From positions 1 through 52,843 of the forward strand of contig CAIQQB010000148.1 in assembly GCA_903873805.1 (NCBI GenBank): 52,843 nucleotides of DNA, read 5' to 3'. Below are positions 13,849 to 22,208 of this stretch, piece after piece (positions within the stretch are counted from its first letter, which is position 1; each line of letters opens with the position of its first letter). The DNA comes from an uncultured Opitutia bacterium (GTDB lineage: Bacteria > Verrucomicrobiota > Verrucomicrobiia > Opitutales > Opitutaceae). The notes under the pieces were generated by a model, which was not told where the DNA came from, searched no databases, and worked only from the letters and a program-made list of their open reading frames with translations. The translations under genes were made by a program, and so were the position numbers.

Positions 13849-14412
13849 TCACGCGATTTTCGGGCCGAGTTCCGCGAGCACCTGCCGGATGATCACCTCG
13901 GGCTCGGCTAGTCGGCCGGCCCCCTCCTCGCCGCAGGCGAGCTGACCCTGGCCCGGATCGATCACGCGCACTCCGAAACCGGAGAGTTTTGCGAGCGAGG
14001 CCTGAGTGATCGGGTGCGCGAGCATGGCGTGGTTCATCGCCGGCGCGACCCACCAGGGTTTTTTATTATGCTCCCACGCCAGAAACAGCGCACCCACCGG
14101 GTCGTCCGCCAGACCCGCCGCCAGCCGGTTCAGCGTGTTGGCCGTGGCGGGGCAGACCAGCGCGAGGTCGGCCCATCGCGCCAACTCGATGTGGTCCATG
14201 GCGCGGCCCTCGGTCCAGATGTCGCTGAAGACGGGCTGACCCGTCAGGCCCTCGAGCGTGGCCGGACCGACAAACTTGAGCGCGGCCGGGGTGGCGGCGG
14301 TGCGGATCTCGATGCCCGCCTGCGCCAGCCGCGAAATTGCGAAGCACGCCTTGTAGCAGGCGATCGAGCCGCTGAGCAGGAAGAGCAGCCGGGGTGGTCG
14401 GGCGGTGGGCAT
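13849..14412 (-). CDS. coaC: Phosphopantothenoylcysteine decarboxylase (stand-alone CoaC)
   Basis: An FMN flavoprotein of 187 residues that decarboxylates phosphopantothenoylcysteine to phosphopantetheine. Family motifs: LLFLLSGSIACYKA at the N-terminus, the substrate-binding PAMNHAML, and LACGEEGAGRLAEPE with the active-site cysteine of the clamp. The active-site histidine is expected in MDHIELARWAD. The protein stops just where the linker to a CoaB domain would begin in a fused CoaBC. Downstream on the same strand lie coaB and panD, upstream panB, so the group covers four steps of CoA synthesis. Confidence 0.9.
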   Translation of the reverse strand: MPTARPPRLLFLLSGSIACYKACFAISRLAQAGIEIRTAATPAALKFVGPATLEGLTGQPVFSDIWTEGRAMDHIELARWADLALVCPATANTLNRLAAGLADDPVGALFLAWEHNKKPWWVAPAMNHAMLAHPITQASLAKLSGFGVRVIDPGQGQLACGEEGAGRLAEPEVIIRQVLAELGPKIA

Positions 14413-14618
14413 GGCGGAAAGGGAAGGTTTAAGGCCTAAGGTCTAATGACTAAGGTCGGAGGATTGGATCTTTATCCTACGCTTTATCTTAATCTATCTC
14501 CTCGGGTTTAATTTCAGTCCAAAGCGGTGGGTCGGGATGTGGAGGATTGGCTCATTGAACTCGGCTTGGGCCTCTGTGCTCTCAGTGTCACACTCCGTAT
14601 ATTGTTTGTTTGGATCGG

Positions 14619-15407
14619 TCAGTAGCTCTCCTTCTTCGCCGGATAGTCACCCTTGGCCACGGCATGGGCGAAGGCCGCGAGGCCGGCGTTCACCACCGTG
14701 CCGCCGTCGGCGAAATGCCGGACGAAGCGCGCCCCGAAACCCGGGTTGAGTCCGAGGAGATCGTGAAACACCAGCACCTGGCCGTCCGTATCGGGACCGG
14801 CGCCGATGCCGATGGTCGGGATGCCGACCGCCGCAGTGACTTCCGCCGCGACGTTGGCCGGCACGCATTCCAACACCAGCCCGAAGCAGCCGGCGGACTC
14901 GATGGCCCGCGCCTGGCGGATAAGCTCGGCGGCGCCCTCCCCGCCCCGGCCCTGCACCTTGTAACCGCCGAAGGCATGGATCGATTGTGGGGTGAGGCCG
15001 AGGTGGCCGATTACCGGCACGCCGGATCCGACGAGATGGCCCAGGACATCTTCATGGCCGTCCACCCCCTCGACCTTCACCGCATGGGCGCCGGCCCGGA
15101 GCAGTTCGGCGGCGCAGTCCACCGCGGCGGGCACCCCCTTGCGGGCGGCGAGAAATGGGAAGTCGGCGATGACCAGCTTGCCGCCCGCCCCGCGCACAAC
15201 CGCGCGGGTGTGGCGGGCCATGATTTCCACCGTGGCGGAAAAAGTCTGCGGCTCGCCGTCGATCACGACCGCCAGGCTGTCGCCGACGAGGATGCAGTCC
15301 ACCGGCGAGTCGGCGAGAAAACGCGCCTCCCAATGCGTGTAAGCCGAGACCATGCTGATCTTGGGGCCGGAGGCCTTGCGGGCCTTGAACTCGAGGACGG
15401 ATTTCAT
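14619..15407 (-). CDS. panB: 3-methyl-2-oxobutanoate hydroxymethyltransferase
   Basis: Makes ketopantoate from 2-oxoisovalerate and methylene-tetrahydrofolate, the first committed step to pantoate. ATG at 15405-15407 gives 262 residues, the family length, starting MKSVLEFKARKASGPKISMV. Metal and substrate motifs are ILVGDSLAVV, VKVEGVDG, GHLGLTPQS and the C-terminal IGIGAGPDTDGQVLVFHDLLG. The frame runs further upstream to 15632 but that part overlaps the leader of the divergent oxidase gene and is not homologous. The 206 bases between panB and coaC hold no recognised gene. Confidence 0.94.
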   Translation of the reverse strand: MKSVLEFKARKASGPKISMVSAYTHWEARFLADSPVDCILVGDSLAVVIDGEPQTFSATVEIMARHTRAVVRGAGGKLVIADFPFLAARKGVPAAVDCAAELLRAGAHAVKVEGVDGHEDVLGHLVGSGVPVIGHLGLTPQSIHAFGGYKVQGRGGEGAAELIRQARAIESAGCFGLVLECVPANVAAEVTAAVGIPTIGIGAGPDTDGQVLVFHDLLGLNPGFGARFVRHFADGGTVVNAGLAAFAHAVAKGDYPAKKESY

Positions 15408-15543
15408 GGCAGGACGGTCATTGTCGCACATCCGCCGGCAAAAGCCAATCCCCGGTTGCGGGGTTGTTTTCCATGGGGAAAACCGCTCCGGGCTCGCACC
15501 CCCCGCCGGATTGGGTTTGGTTGTCGCCCAACACCCCCGCCGG

Positions 15544-16830
15544 ATGAAATGCCTCCTTCTGTTCGCCGCCCTCGCCACCCCGGTCCTGTGGCCGACGTCA
15601 CTGCTGCCTGCGGCCGACCAGCCGCTGCCCAACCCCGCCTACTTCATCCAGCCCACCGTGACCCCGGCTATGGGCGATCCGGGCGGTACGTTCTTCGGCC
15701 GCACCCCCGAACCCGCCCGGGTCCGTCACTACTATGTGGCCGCCGAACCCGAAGTGTGGGACTACCTCCCCCTCGGCCGCGACGAGGTCTGCGGCCTTTC
15801 GCTCCCGCCCGCGGTCACCAATATCCGGGACAATCGCAAGCTGCGCTACATCCAGTACACCGACGCCACCTTCACCACCAAGGTCCCCGCCAACCCGACG
15901 CTCGGCATCATGGGCCCGGTGCTCCGGGGCGTGGTCGGTGACTACCTCGTCGTCACCTTTCTCAATCGCACCGCCCAGCCGCTCTCGATGCACCCGCACG
16001 GCGTCAAATATGATAAGGACAGCGAGGGCGCCTACTACCTGCCTGCGCCCGGCAAGGGCGCCGCGATCGCCCCCGGCGCCCGCTTCACCTACGTCTGGCT
16101 GCTCGACGAAAGCTCCGGTCCGCTGCCCGGCGAGCCCAGCTCCCGCGGCTGGCTCTACCACAGCCACGTCGGCGGCGACCCCGAGACCAACCTCGGCTTG
16201 GTCGGCGTCATCCTTGTCACCGACCCGCACCGGGCGCGACCCGACGGCACGCCCGCGGACGTCGACCGTGAGTTCGCCACGCTGTTCATGATCTTTGATG
16301 AGAGCGGGGCGAACGGTCCCGTGGTGGCCGCCCCCGCCGCGTCGCCGGCCGCGGCCTTCCAGTCGCTCCTGCTGAACGAAGCCCGGGACGCCGCAACGAA
16401 TTCGACCGCCCCCGCCGCGCCGCCCCCCGCGAAAACCGAAGCCCAGGAACATCCCGAGCAGGGTCAGCGCTTTGCGATCAACGGCCGCATCTTCGGCAAT
16501 CTGCCGGGACTCGAGATGAACGAGGGCGAACGCACCCGCTGGTATCTGTTCGGCCTCGGCTCGGAGCAGGATTTCCACACCCCGCACTGGCACGGCGTGC
16601 GCGTGATCGAGGGCGGCGTGCGCCGCACCGATGTCGTCGAGCTGCTGCCGGCCTCGATGAAGGTCGCGGACCTGATCGCGGACAACCCCGGGAGCTGGCT
16701 GCTGCATTGCCATGTGGCCGAGCACATGACCGGCGGGATGTTTGCGCGGTTCGTGATCTTTCCTCACGACGTCGTCGGCGCCGACCGCTCCCCGACCCAC
16801 GCCTTCCTCGGCATGCTCCCGGCACGTTGA
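15544..16830 (+). CDS. Exported multicopper oxidase
   Basis: A 428-residue protein with signal peptide (MKCLLLFAALATPVLW..AADQ). Four copper-binding motifs are seen: MHPHG (H150, H152), YHSHV (about H205, H207), HTPHWHG (H345, H348, H350) and HCHVAEHMTGGM (H388, C389, H390, with the axial Met further on). Together these form a type 1 copper and a trinuclear centre. A Pro/Ala-rich linker at about 260-300 separates the two cupredoxin halves, similar to the ceruloplasmin or nitrite-reductase-like two-domain type. It probably oxidises a metal or phenolic substrate with O2 outside the cytoplasm; the substrate is unknown. It is divergent from panB and 17 bases ahead of the next oxidoreductase gene. 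Confidence 0.88.
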   Translation: MKCLLLFAALATPVLWPTSLLPAADQPLPNPAYFIQPTVTPAMGDPGGTFFGRTPEPARVRHYYVAAEPEVWDYLPLGRDEVCGLSLPPAVTNIRDNRKLRYIQYTDATFTTKVPANPTLGIMGPVLRGVVGDYLVVTFLNRTAQPLSMHPHGVKYDKDSEGAYYLPAPGKGAAIAPGARFTYVWLLDESSGPLPGEPSSRGWLYHSHVGGDPETNLGLVGVILVTDPHRARPDGTPADVDREFATLFMIFDESGANGPVVAAPAASPAAAFQSLLLNEARDAATNSTAPAAPPPAKTEAQEHPEQGQRFAINGRIFGNLPGLEMNEGERTRWYLFGLGSEQDFHTPHWHGVRVIEGGVRRTDVVELLPASMKVADLIADNPGSWLLHCHVAEHMTGGMFARFVIFPHDVVGADRSPTHAFLGMLPAR

Positions 16831-16847
16831 GTTCGCCATTACCGAAC

Positions 16848-17861
16848 ATGCCCACGGCCCCCACCCCACCCCTGCGGATCGCCATTGCCGGTGTCGGCGA
16901 AGTGGCGCGGAAAAATTACCTGCCGTTTCTCGCGTCCCAGCCGGACGTAACGCTCGCCTGCCACAACCGCACTCCGGCGAAAGCCGAGCAGGCCGCGCGC
17001 GAGTTTGGCGCCGAGGTCTGCCCGACCCTAGAGGCGCTCGCGGCGTGGCGGCCGACCGCCGTACTGGTGCTCACGGCGGAGACCTGCCGCCACGAAACCG
17101 GGACGGAGCTGATCAATCTCGGAGTGCCGCGGATCTTCTTTGAGAAACCGCTGGTGGCCGTGCACGGGCAGGCGCGCGTGGAGGAGGCGGATTTTCTGCG
17201 CGGCCGGGAGATGCTGCACCTTGCCGCCGCCCGTCGGTGCGAAACCGCGATGGTGTTCAACTACCGCTTTTTTGCCCAGAGCCTGGCGGCGCGCGCCGCG
17301 GCTGAAACGCGCGGCTTCGGTCCCGTCATCGGCATCACCGCCCAGGTGCACTACGCGTGCTGGAGCCACTGCATTGACCTGATCCACTGGCTGGCCGGCA
17401 GCATCAAGGAAATCACGGCGCTCGCGGGCCCGGTGGAGCGTACCGGCGACCGGGTGGGCGCGGCCCGCGATGTGACGGCGTCCTTCATCACCGAAGGCGG
17501 GGCGGCGGGCACGCTCGTCGGCACAGCGGGGATGGCGTGGCAGCATCCGCTGTTTGAGCTGACGTTCACCTTCGCCCGCGGGCGGATCCACCTGCGCGAC
17601 CTCGACGGCACGCTGGAGATTCTTGATGGGACGCGGCAGCAGCAGGAGACGATTTCGTTTGGCCGGGACACGTCGCGCTGGGCGAACTACGACGAGTCGT
17701 TTCGCCAGGCAATCGGCGCCTACCTGCAATCACTCCGAGCCGGAACCCCGCCACCGGTGCCCGGCATCGAGGGCCTGCGCGAGTTGCAGGTCGAAGCCGC
17801 CCTGCAGCGCTCCATCCGCGAACGCCGCCCGGTCCGCCTGGCGGAAGAATTCCCGCTTTGA
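16848..17861 (+). CDS. Gfo/Idh/MocA-family oxidoreductase
   Basis: ATG at 16848 gives 337 residues. The N-terminal Rossmann fold reads IAIAGVGEVARKNYLPFL, the EKP signature is in FFEKPLV, and a C-terminal alpha/beta domain follows, as in NAD(P)-dependent sugar dehydrogenases. HYACWSHCIDLIHWLAG holds the usual conserved Asp/His of the substrate site. It has no signal peptide, so it is cytoplasmic. It follows the multicopper oxidase by 17 bases and may share its transcript, but a functional link is not obvious. The sugar substrate cannot be named. Confidence 0.85.
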   Translation: MPTAPTPPLRIAIAGVGEVARKNYLPFLASQPDVTLACHNRTPAKAEQAAREFGAEVCPTLEALAAWRPTAVLVLTAETCRHETGTELINLGVPRIFFEKPLVAVHGQARVEEADFLRGREMLHLAAARRCETAMVFNYRFFAQSLAARAAAETRGFGPVIGITAQVHYACWSHCIDLIHWLAGSIKEITALAGPVERTGDRVGAARDVTASFITEGGAAGTLVGTAGMAWQHPLFELTFTFARGRIHLRDLDGTLEILDGTRQQQETISFGRDTSRWANYDESFRQAIGAYLQSLRAGTPPPVPGIEGLRELQVEAALQRSIRERRPVRLAEEFPL

Positions 17862-17897
17862 TGGCGGAGGAACGGAACCGGAATGGTCCGGCCAGCA

Positions 17898-19820
17898 TTA
17901 TTTTCCGACCGTCTTCCCCAGCCAGACCAGCAGGGCGGCCGGCCAGGCGGGGTCGGTCTTTTCCCAGGCGACGAGTGAGTGCGGGGCGCCCTTGATCGTG
18001 ATGAGCTCGACCGGGATGCCGGCGGCCTGCAGCTTCGCTTCGAAGGCGAGCGTCTGCGGTGGCGGCACGGTCTTGTCCGCCTCACCCTGCAGAAGCAGAA
18101 ACGGCGGCGACGAGGCGGTGATGTGATTGATCGGCGAAAGTTCGCGAAGAACTTTGAGCGAGGCATCGTTGATGTCCTTAGGCAGGCCGAAGAGATTTTG
18201 CAGCGAGGAGCTGAGGCCGCCGCGGGTGCGGGAGTCGGCCTCGAGGTCGGTCACCGGAGCACAGCCCACCACCGCCTGCACCCGGGTGTCGTCATTCGCG
18301 ACCAGAGCGGCGAGGCAGGCGAGGTGACCGCCGGCGGAGTGGCCGAAGAGCACGATTCGTTTCGGGTCGCCCTTGAACTCGGCGGCGTGCGCCTTCACCC
18401 AGCGGATCGCGGTCTGCACGTCGTCGAGGGCGGCGGGCCAGCGGTTCGCGGGAGCCAGCCGGTAGTTGATGGAGAACCAGGTGAAGTTGGCCTGCGTGAG
18501 CGGACCGAACCACGGGGTGATATCGGCGCTGTCGCCGGGCCGTGTGCTGCCGCTCTTGTCGCCGCCGCTCCAGCCGCCGCCATGGATCAGGATGGCGATG
18601 GGAAACGGTCCCGCGCCGGCGGGCACGCTGGCGTCGAGCTTCAGGCTCACGTCGCCAGCGCGGCCGTATTCGAGGTCCTTGTGCAATTCAGCGGACGGGG
18701 CCGGCGGGGCAACCGGCGTTGCGTCGCCCGGACCGACGGGAGCGGATGCGGGACTGGCGGCGGGAGCCGTCGCCGGGGCGGCGAAGATCGGCGCCTTCCG
18801 GGGATCCCAAGCGTTGCCCAGCACCCAGACCGGGTTGCGATAGTTGGCAATGAGTTCGGCGTCGTCTGGCAGCTTGAGTTGACGGGAAATGGGAAGGCGT
18901 CCGGACACATCCACCGGCTGCCCGGCGGCGTCGCGGCTGTTGAACTCCCAGTAATGGACGTTGGGGGCGGCCGGGTTGCCGGTGAGCACCCAGCCGACGG
19001 GGCCGACGGCACCGGTCAGCACGCAATCCAGCAGGACCACCTCGCTGTTGGGATAGACGCTGCCGTCGATGCGGGCGAGCGCCATGCCGGTGACCTCGGG
19101 TGCGCCGGAGAAAGTGCAGTGCGAATAGATGTAGCCGTGCGTGGCGGCCGTGCTGCGGATTTGGGTGTAGTAGGCCTTGGCGCGCACCGAAACGCACTGG
19201 CAGTCCTCAAGAAAGCACGGGCCGTTGCCCCACATGAAGTCGACATCGCCCCGGATGAAGCAGTCCTTGAAATACGTCTGGCCGTTGACGTGAAACGTGT
19301 CCTGAAAGCTGTCGAGATCGACGCCGGTGACGATCGCGCGGCTGGTCGCGTTGCCGTTGAGGTAGAGCGCCTCGGCCTGCGTGCCGCCGTGCGGAGTGGT
19401 GTTCCAGAGGGTGAGGTTCGAGATCGTCAGGTCGTTGCAGCGGACGGCGGTGAAGAGGTTGCGGTTGGCGGGGTTGAAACGGGCGTTATTGGGATAGGCG
19501 ATGACGGTCCGCTTGCGGTCCTCACCGAGAAACGTAAGGGCGTGTTTGCCCGCGATGTAGACCATCTCCGAGTAGACGCCGCGCCGGACAAAGATCGTGG
19601 TCGGCGCGGTGTTGCCCGCCGGCACAAAATCAACCGCACCCTGCACCGTGCAGAAATCGCCGGTGCCGTCGGCGGCGACCGTCAGCCGCGTGGTCCCGGT
19701 GGCGGGACCGGTGGCGCGGGTCGAGAAGCTCCAGGCGGCCGGACCGGCCAGCGCTTTTCCGGCAGAATCGATGAAGGCGCCCGGTTCGATGGTAACGGTG
19801 TAGGTTTTGCCGTACGCCAT
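17898..19820 (-). CDS. Pectin methylesterase / acetyl-esterase fusion, 5'-truncated
   Basis: The 640-residue frame has three parts. Residues 1-36 (MAYGKTYTVTIEPGAF, then WSFSTR) are only the end of an Ig-like domain of the kind that usually precedes this enzyme. Residues about 40-350 are a CE8 pectinesterase (DSFQDTFHVNG, GDVDFMWGNG). Residues about 400-640 are an alpha/beta-hydrolase esterase (HGGGW, nucleophile in GHSAGGH, GEADKTVPP, PHSLV). The pair would remove methyl and acetyl groups from pectin. The signal peptide and the start of the Ig-like domain are missing. The break coincides with the left edge of the integrated element, so the gene is probably a remnant. A GGAGG 9 bases before the ATG could still allow translation, but without export. 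The frame can be extended to 19856. Confidence 0.8.
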   Translation of the reverse strand: MAYGKTYTVTIEPGAFIDSAGKALAGPAAWSFSTRATGPATGTTRLTVAADGTGDFCTVQGAVDFVPAGNTAPTTIFVRRGVYSEMVYIAGKHALTFLGEDRKRTVIAYPNNARFNPANRNLFTAVRCNDLTISNLTLWNTTPHGGTQAEALYLNGNATSRAIVTGVDLDSFQDTFHVNGQTYFKDCFIRGDVDFMWGNGPCFLEDCQCVSVRAKAYYTQIRSTAATHGYIYSHCTFSGAPEVTGMALARIDGSVYPNSEVVLLDCVLTGAVGPVGWVLTGNPAAPNVHYWEFNSRDAAGQPVDVSGRLPISRQLKLPDDAELIANYRNPVWVLGNAWDPRKAPIFAAPATAPAASPASAPVGPGDATPVAPPAPSAELHKDLEYGRAGDVSLKLDASVPAGAGPFPIAILIHGGGWSGGDKSGSTRPGDSADITPWFGPLTQANFTWFSINYRLAPANRWPAALDDVQTAIRWVKAHAAEFKGDPKRIVLFGHSAGGHLACLAALVANDDTRVQAVVGCAPVTDLEADSRTRGGLSSSLQNLFGLPKDINDASLKVLRELSPINHITASSPPFLLLQGEADKTVPPPQTLAFEAKLQAAGIPVELITIKGAPHSLVAWEKTDPAWPAALLVWLGKTVGK

Positions 19821-19847
19821 GACTCGGTGCCTCCGATGGTCTGACCT

Positions 19848-19959
19848 ACTCCGCACTCCGACACTCCGGCCCCTATATATAGGGGCCCGGAGTATCGGAG
19901 TAGATGCGGTAGGGCACTCCGGATCGGAGTGAAATCGGAGTGGTATCGGAGTTCGGAGT
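19848..19959. repeat. Iteron-like array of ten CGGAGT hexamers around a palindrome
   Basis: Six CGGAGT copies begin at 19888, 19896, 19925, 19936, 19947 and 19954, and four in the opposite sense (ACTCCG) begin at 19848, 19855, 19863 and 19916. Three of them are spaced by exactly 11 bases, one helical turn. The array lies between the ATPase gene and the truncated pectinesterase, at the element's left edge. It could be a replication origin, a recombination site or a set of regulator sites. Confidence 0.8.
19868..19887. repeat. Perfect 20-bp palindrome inside the hexamer array
   Basis: GGCCCCTATATATAGGGGCC is identical to its reverse complement and has an AT-rich centre. It is flanked on both sides by inward-facing ACTCCG/CGGAGT copies, so with one extra base the symmetry extends over about 30 bases. 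An AT core in a GC-rich genome suggests a melting or binding site. Confidence 0.85.
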
Positions 19960-21063
19960 TCATGGGCGTTGAAGTGCGTAAGTCCCTGCTCCAGCGTGGC
20001 GGATCACATCCAGTCGTTTCATTTCACGCATTTTCTCCGAGGCGGTGCTGGTCACGCATTTGCGGGCGGCCATGATCCCCTCGTTCAAATCCGCCCATCG
20101 GAGTAGTTTTTTGTCGCCAAAAGCCGCCTCGGCCAGCTCGGCAAGTTCCTCCCGTTTCAGGTCGTCCTTGGACGCGGCTTTGGACCGGGTGGAGATGTGC
20201 ATTCCGGCCTCGTCACTCCAGGTGAAGCAGGGAGCCTTGTCGCCGGCCACTTCGGCACGGCGGGCAGGCTGGCAGGAAATGCTGACGGTTTCGCCGTCCT
20301 TGCGCAGCACGAGGACAGACTCGGATTTGCGCTCGATCTGGCTGCCGAGGTGGCCGCGGGTCTTTTCGCTGCCGGGGTTGTGGTGCAGCACGTTGACGAT
20401 GAGGCACGCGGTTTCGCCCGCCAGTTGATGCAGTTCCGCAACGAGGCCGCACGCCTCGGCGGTGTCGTTCACGTCGACGGCAAGGTCGGCAACGCCGTCG
20501 ATGAAGATCGCTTGCAGGCCGCCGGCCGCGTGAGCCTGCCGGGCCATGACGCGGACGACGGACCGACGGTCAGCGGGGTCGATCTGCGTCAATGAGTAGC
20601 TGCGAAACCACGCGGGAGGGGCAGCGATGCCGGCCCGGTGAAGGGCGCGCATCATCATGGTGTGGTGGTCGCCCCGGCTCTGCTCGGTATCGAAATGCAG
20701 GACGGCTTTGCCGTCGGGGTTCCGGCCGGTGAACGAGAGATAGTCGCCGTCCGCCGTGCCAAACAGGGACGCGAGCATGGCGGCGAGCACCGAGGATTTG
20801 CCGGACTTCACGGCGGCGGCGATGGTGACGAGGTTGCCGGGATGGGCGACTTCGACATCGACCAGCTTGAACACCCATGGCTCCTCGGGAGGCGGATGGG
20901 CTGGGTCGAAGCGGGTTGCCTCGACCTGAGCAATGAGGGCGGCAAGGGCGGGGTTGAGGACTGGCGCGGCGGGCGGGGTGGCCGCGGCGGGTGACGACGA
21001 CGCGGGCGCGGCCGCGGCCGGAGTGCCGTCCGGGGGCGGCGTCGAGTCGGGGTAGGATTTCAT
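19960..21063 (-). CDS. RecA-like RepA-type ATPase of the element
   Basis: Start ATG at 21061-21063 overlaps the primase stop by an ATGA junction and gives 367 residues; an ATG two codons upstream is also possible. The first 50 residues are Pro/Ala-rich. The Walker A-type loop is AAAVKSGKSS, the Walker B strand LQAIFIDGVADL, and NVLHHNPGSEKTRGHLGSQ follows like a sensor region of hexameric RepA/AAA_25 helicases. It probably loads or works as the replicative helicase when the element is free. The C-terminal 80 residues look like a winged helix (KLLRWADLNEGIMAARKCV). It stops one base after the hexamer array. Confidence 0.82.
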   Translation of the reverse strand: MKSYPDSTPPPDGTPAAAAPASSSPAAATPPAAPVLNPALAALIAQVEATRFDPAHPPPEEPWVFKLVDVEVAHPGNLVTIAAAVKSGKSSVLAAMLASLFGTADGDYLSFTGRNPDGKAVLHFDTEQSRGDHHTMMMRALHRAGIAAPPAWFRSYSLTQIDPADRRSVVRVMARQAHAAGGLQAIFIDGVADLAVDVNDTAEACGLVAELHQLAGETACLIVNVLHHNPGSEKTRGHLGSQIERKSESVLVLRKDGETVSISCQPARRAEVAGDKAPCFTWSDEAGMHISTRSKAASKDDLKREELAELAEAAFGDKKLLRWADLNEGIMAARKCVTSTASEKMREMKRLDVIRHAGAGTYALQRP

Positions 21064-22088
21064 CGGCATGTGGAGTCCTCCGGGTTCATGCCCTCGAAAA
21101 TCTGGACGGGCGGCTCGACGTGCTCGGCGTCGGTGGCGGCGAACACGTCGGCGATGTCCTTGAACGGCGGGTCGAACGTGAAGCCGTCAACGGTCGCACC
21201 GGCCTGCCGGAGTTGGGCGGCCCACCGGGAACCGGCGGCGGCACCGGGGTTGTCGGCGTGCTCGAAGATGCGGACGCGTTTCCCTGCGAAATGCGGGAGG
21301 GCGTCGGGATGGATGCCGGCACACGCGCCGGGCAGGCAGACGACGGCAACGGCGTCGGCGAGGCCGGCGAGCCATGCCAGCCCGTGCGTGGCGAGGAAGT
21401 CAGGGCCGCCCTCGCAAAAGGCGACGAGCGGGCGCGGGCCGATGTCGGCGGCACCAATCGGCCAGGTGGCGACGCTGCCGCCGAGGGTCCAGGCTTTGGC
21501 GTTGTTCCACGACCACGGGATGCCGTCGAGGCGGCGGACCTGAACCGAGCGGCGGGCGGAGTCGGTGATGGCCCAGGCGCGGCGGGCGGTGCCGTCGTCG
21601 CGCAGCGTGCAGGCATGGAGGTGACCGCGACGCACGGGGATTTCCAGCCCGGCCAGACATGGCCAGTGGCGCGTGTGCTGGATCTCCGTCAGTTCCGTTA
21701 TGGTTGGGAGGCTGAAATCGGGAACGCGCAGTGTTTTCCTGGGTGCGGACGCGGACGGACGGCGTGGTGCGGGCGCCACGGCGGCGAGGCGAATCACCTC
21801 GCGGGCGGCGTCGCCAAGCGTGCAGTTCTTGGCGCGGGCGACAAAGGCCACGATGTCGCCGGCATCGCCGGTGGCGAAGTCGTGGAAGACCTTGCCGTCG
21901 GCGCGGATCGAGAAGGACGCCTTCTTGTCCTCGCGGAATGGGGAGCAGCAGACGGGCTTGGGCGTGCCGGGCAGGTTCAGAAGCAGCCAGGCGGCGAAGA
22001 TGGTCAGGATGTCTTTGGCCTGGTCGAGGGGCGAGGGGCCGGGCTGGTGGGCGGGAAAGTTGGCGGGCACGGAGGTTGGCAGGCCCAC
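21060..22088 (-). CDS. CHC2-type zinc-finger/toprim primase of the element
   Basis: A 342-residue protein. Residues 45-90 look like a degenerate primase zinc-finger domain (CCSPFREDKKASFSI, then FHDFATGDAGDIVAFV). A toprim-like region starts at VAFCEGGPDFLA with the catalytic Glu, followed by VVCLPGACAG and FEHADNPGA holding an acidic residue. Such proteins synthesise primers for plasmid or satellite replication. The gene overlaps the ATPase start, so the two are translationally coupled. It starts about 90 bases after the cargo gene, and that gap holds tandem 21-base repeats. Confidence 0.78.
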   Translation of the reverse strand: MGLPTSVPANFPAHQPGPSPLDQAKDILTIFAAWLLLNLPGTPKPVCCSPFREDKKASFSIRADGKVFHDFATGDAGDIVAFVARAKNCTLGDAAREVIRLAAVAPAPRRPSASAPRKTLRVPDFSLPTITELTEIQHTRHWPCLAGLEIPVRRGHLHACTLRDDGTARRAWAITDSARRSVQVRRLDGIPWSWNNAKAWTLGGSVATWPIGAADIGPRPLVAFCEGGPDFLATHGLAWLAGLADAVAVVCLPGACAGIHPDALPHFAGKRVRIFEHADNPGAAAGSRWAAQLRQAGATVDGFTFDPPFKDIADVFAATDAEHVEPPVQIFEGMNPEDSTCR

Positions 22089-22145
22089 CCTCCTGTGCCG
22101 CGGCGCGATGCCGTGCTTCTATGAGGATGTTCCTGCCAATCCGGC

Positions 22146-22208
22146 GTAATTTCAGACGTTACGACCGTAATCTCGGACGTTACGAATGCGATTTCGGTCG
22201 CGAAGTCC
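22146..22208. repeat. Tandem 21-base repeats, about 2.5 units
   Basis: Units at 22146-22166 and 22167-22187 share the core GACGTTACGA and most other positions. A third, diverged unit follows at 22188-22208. The array overlaps the last codons of the upstream cargo gene and precedes the primase gene. Two-turn spacing of identical cores is what iterons or multi-site operators look like. Confidence 0.7.

Noticed and set aside
14413..14618. Gene between coaC and panB
   Set aside because: Short frames only; the stretch has an AT-richer segment with two CTAAGGTC copies but no protein-like frame.
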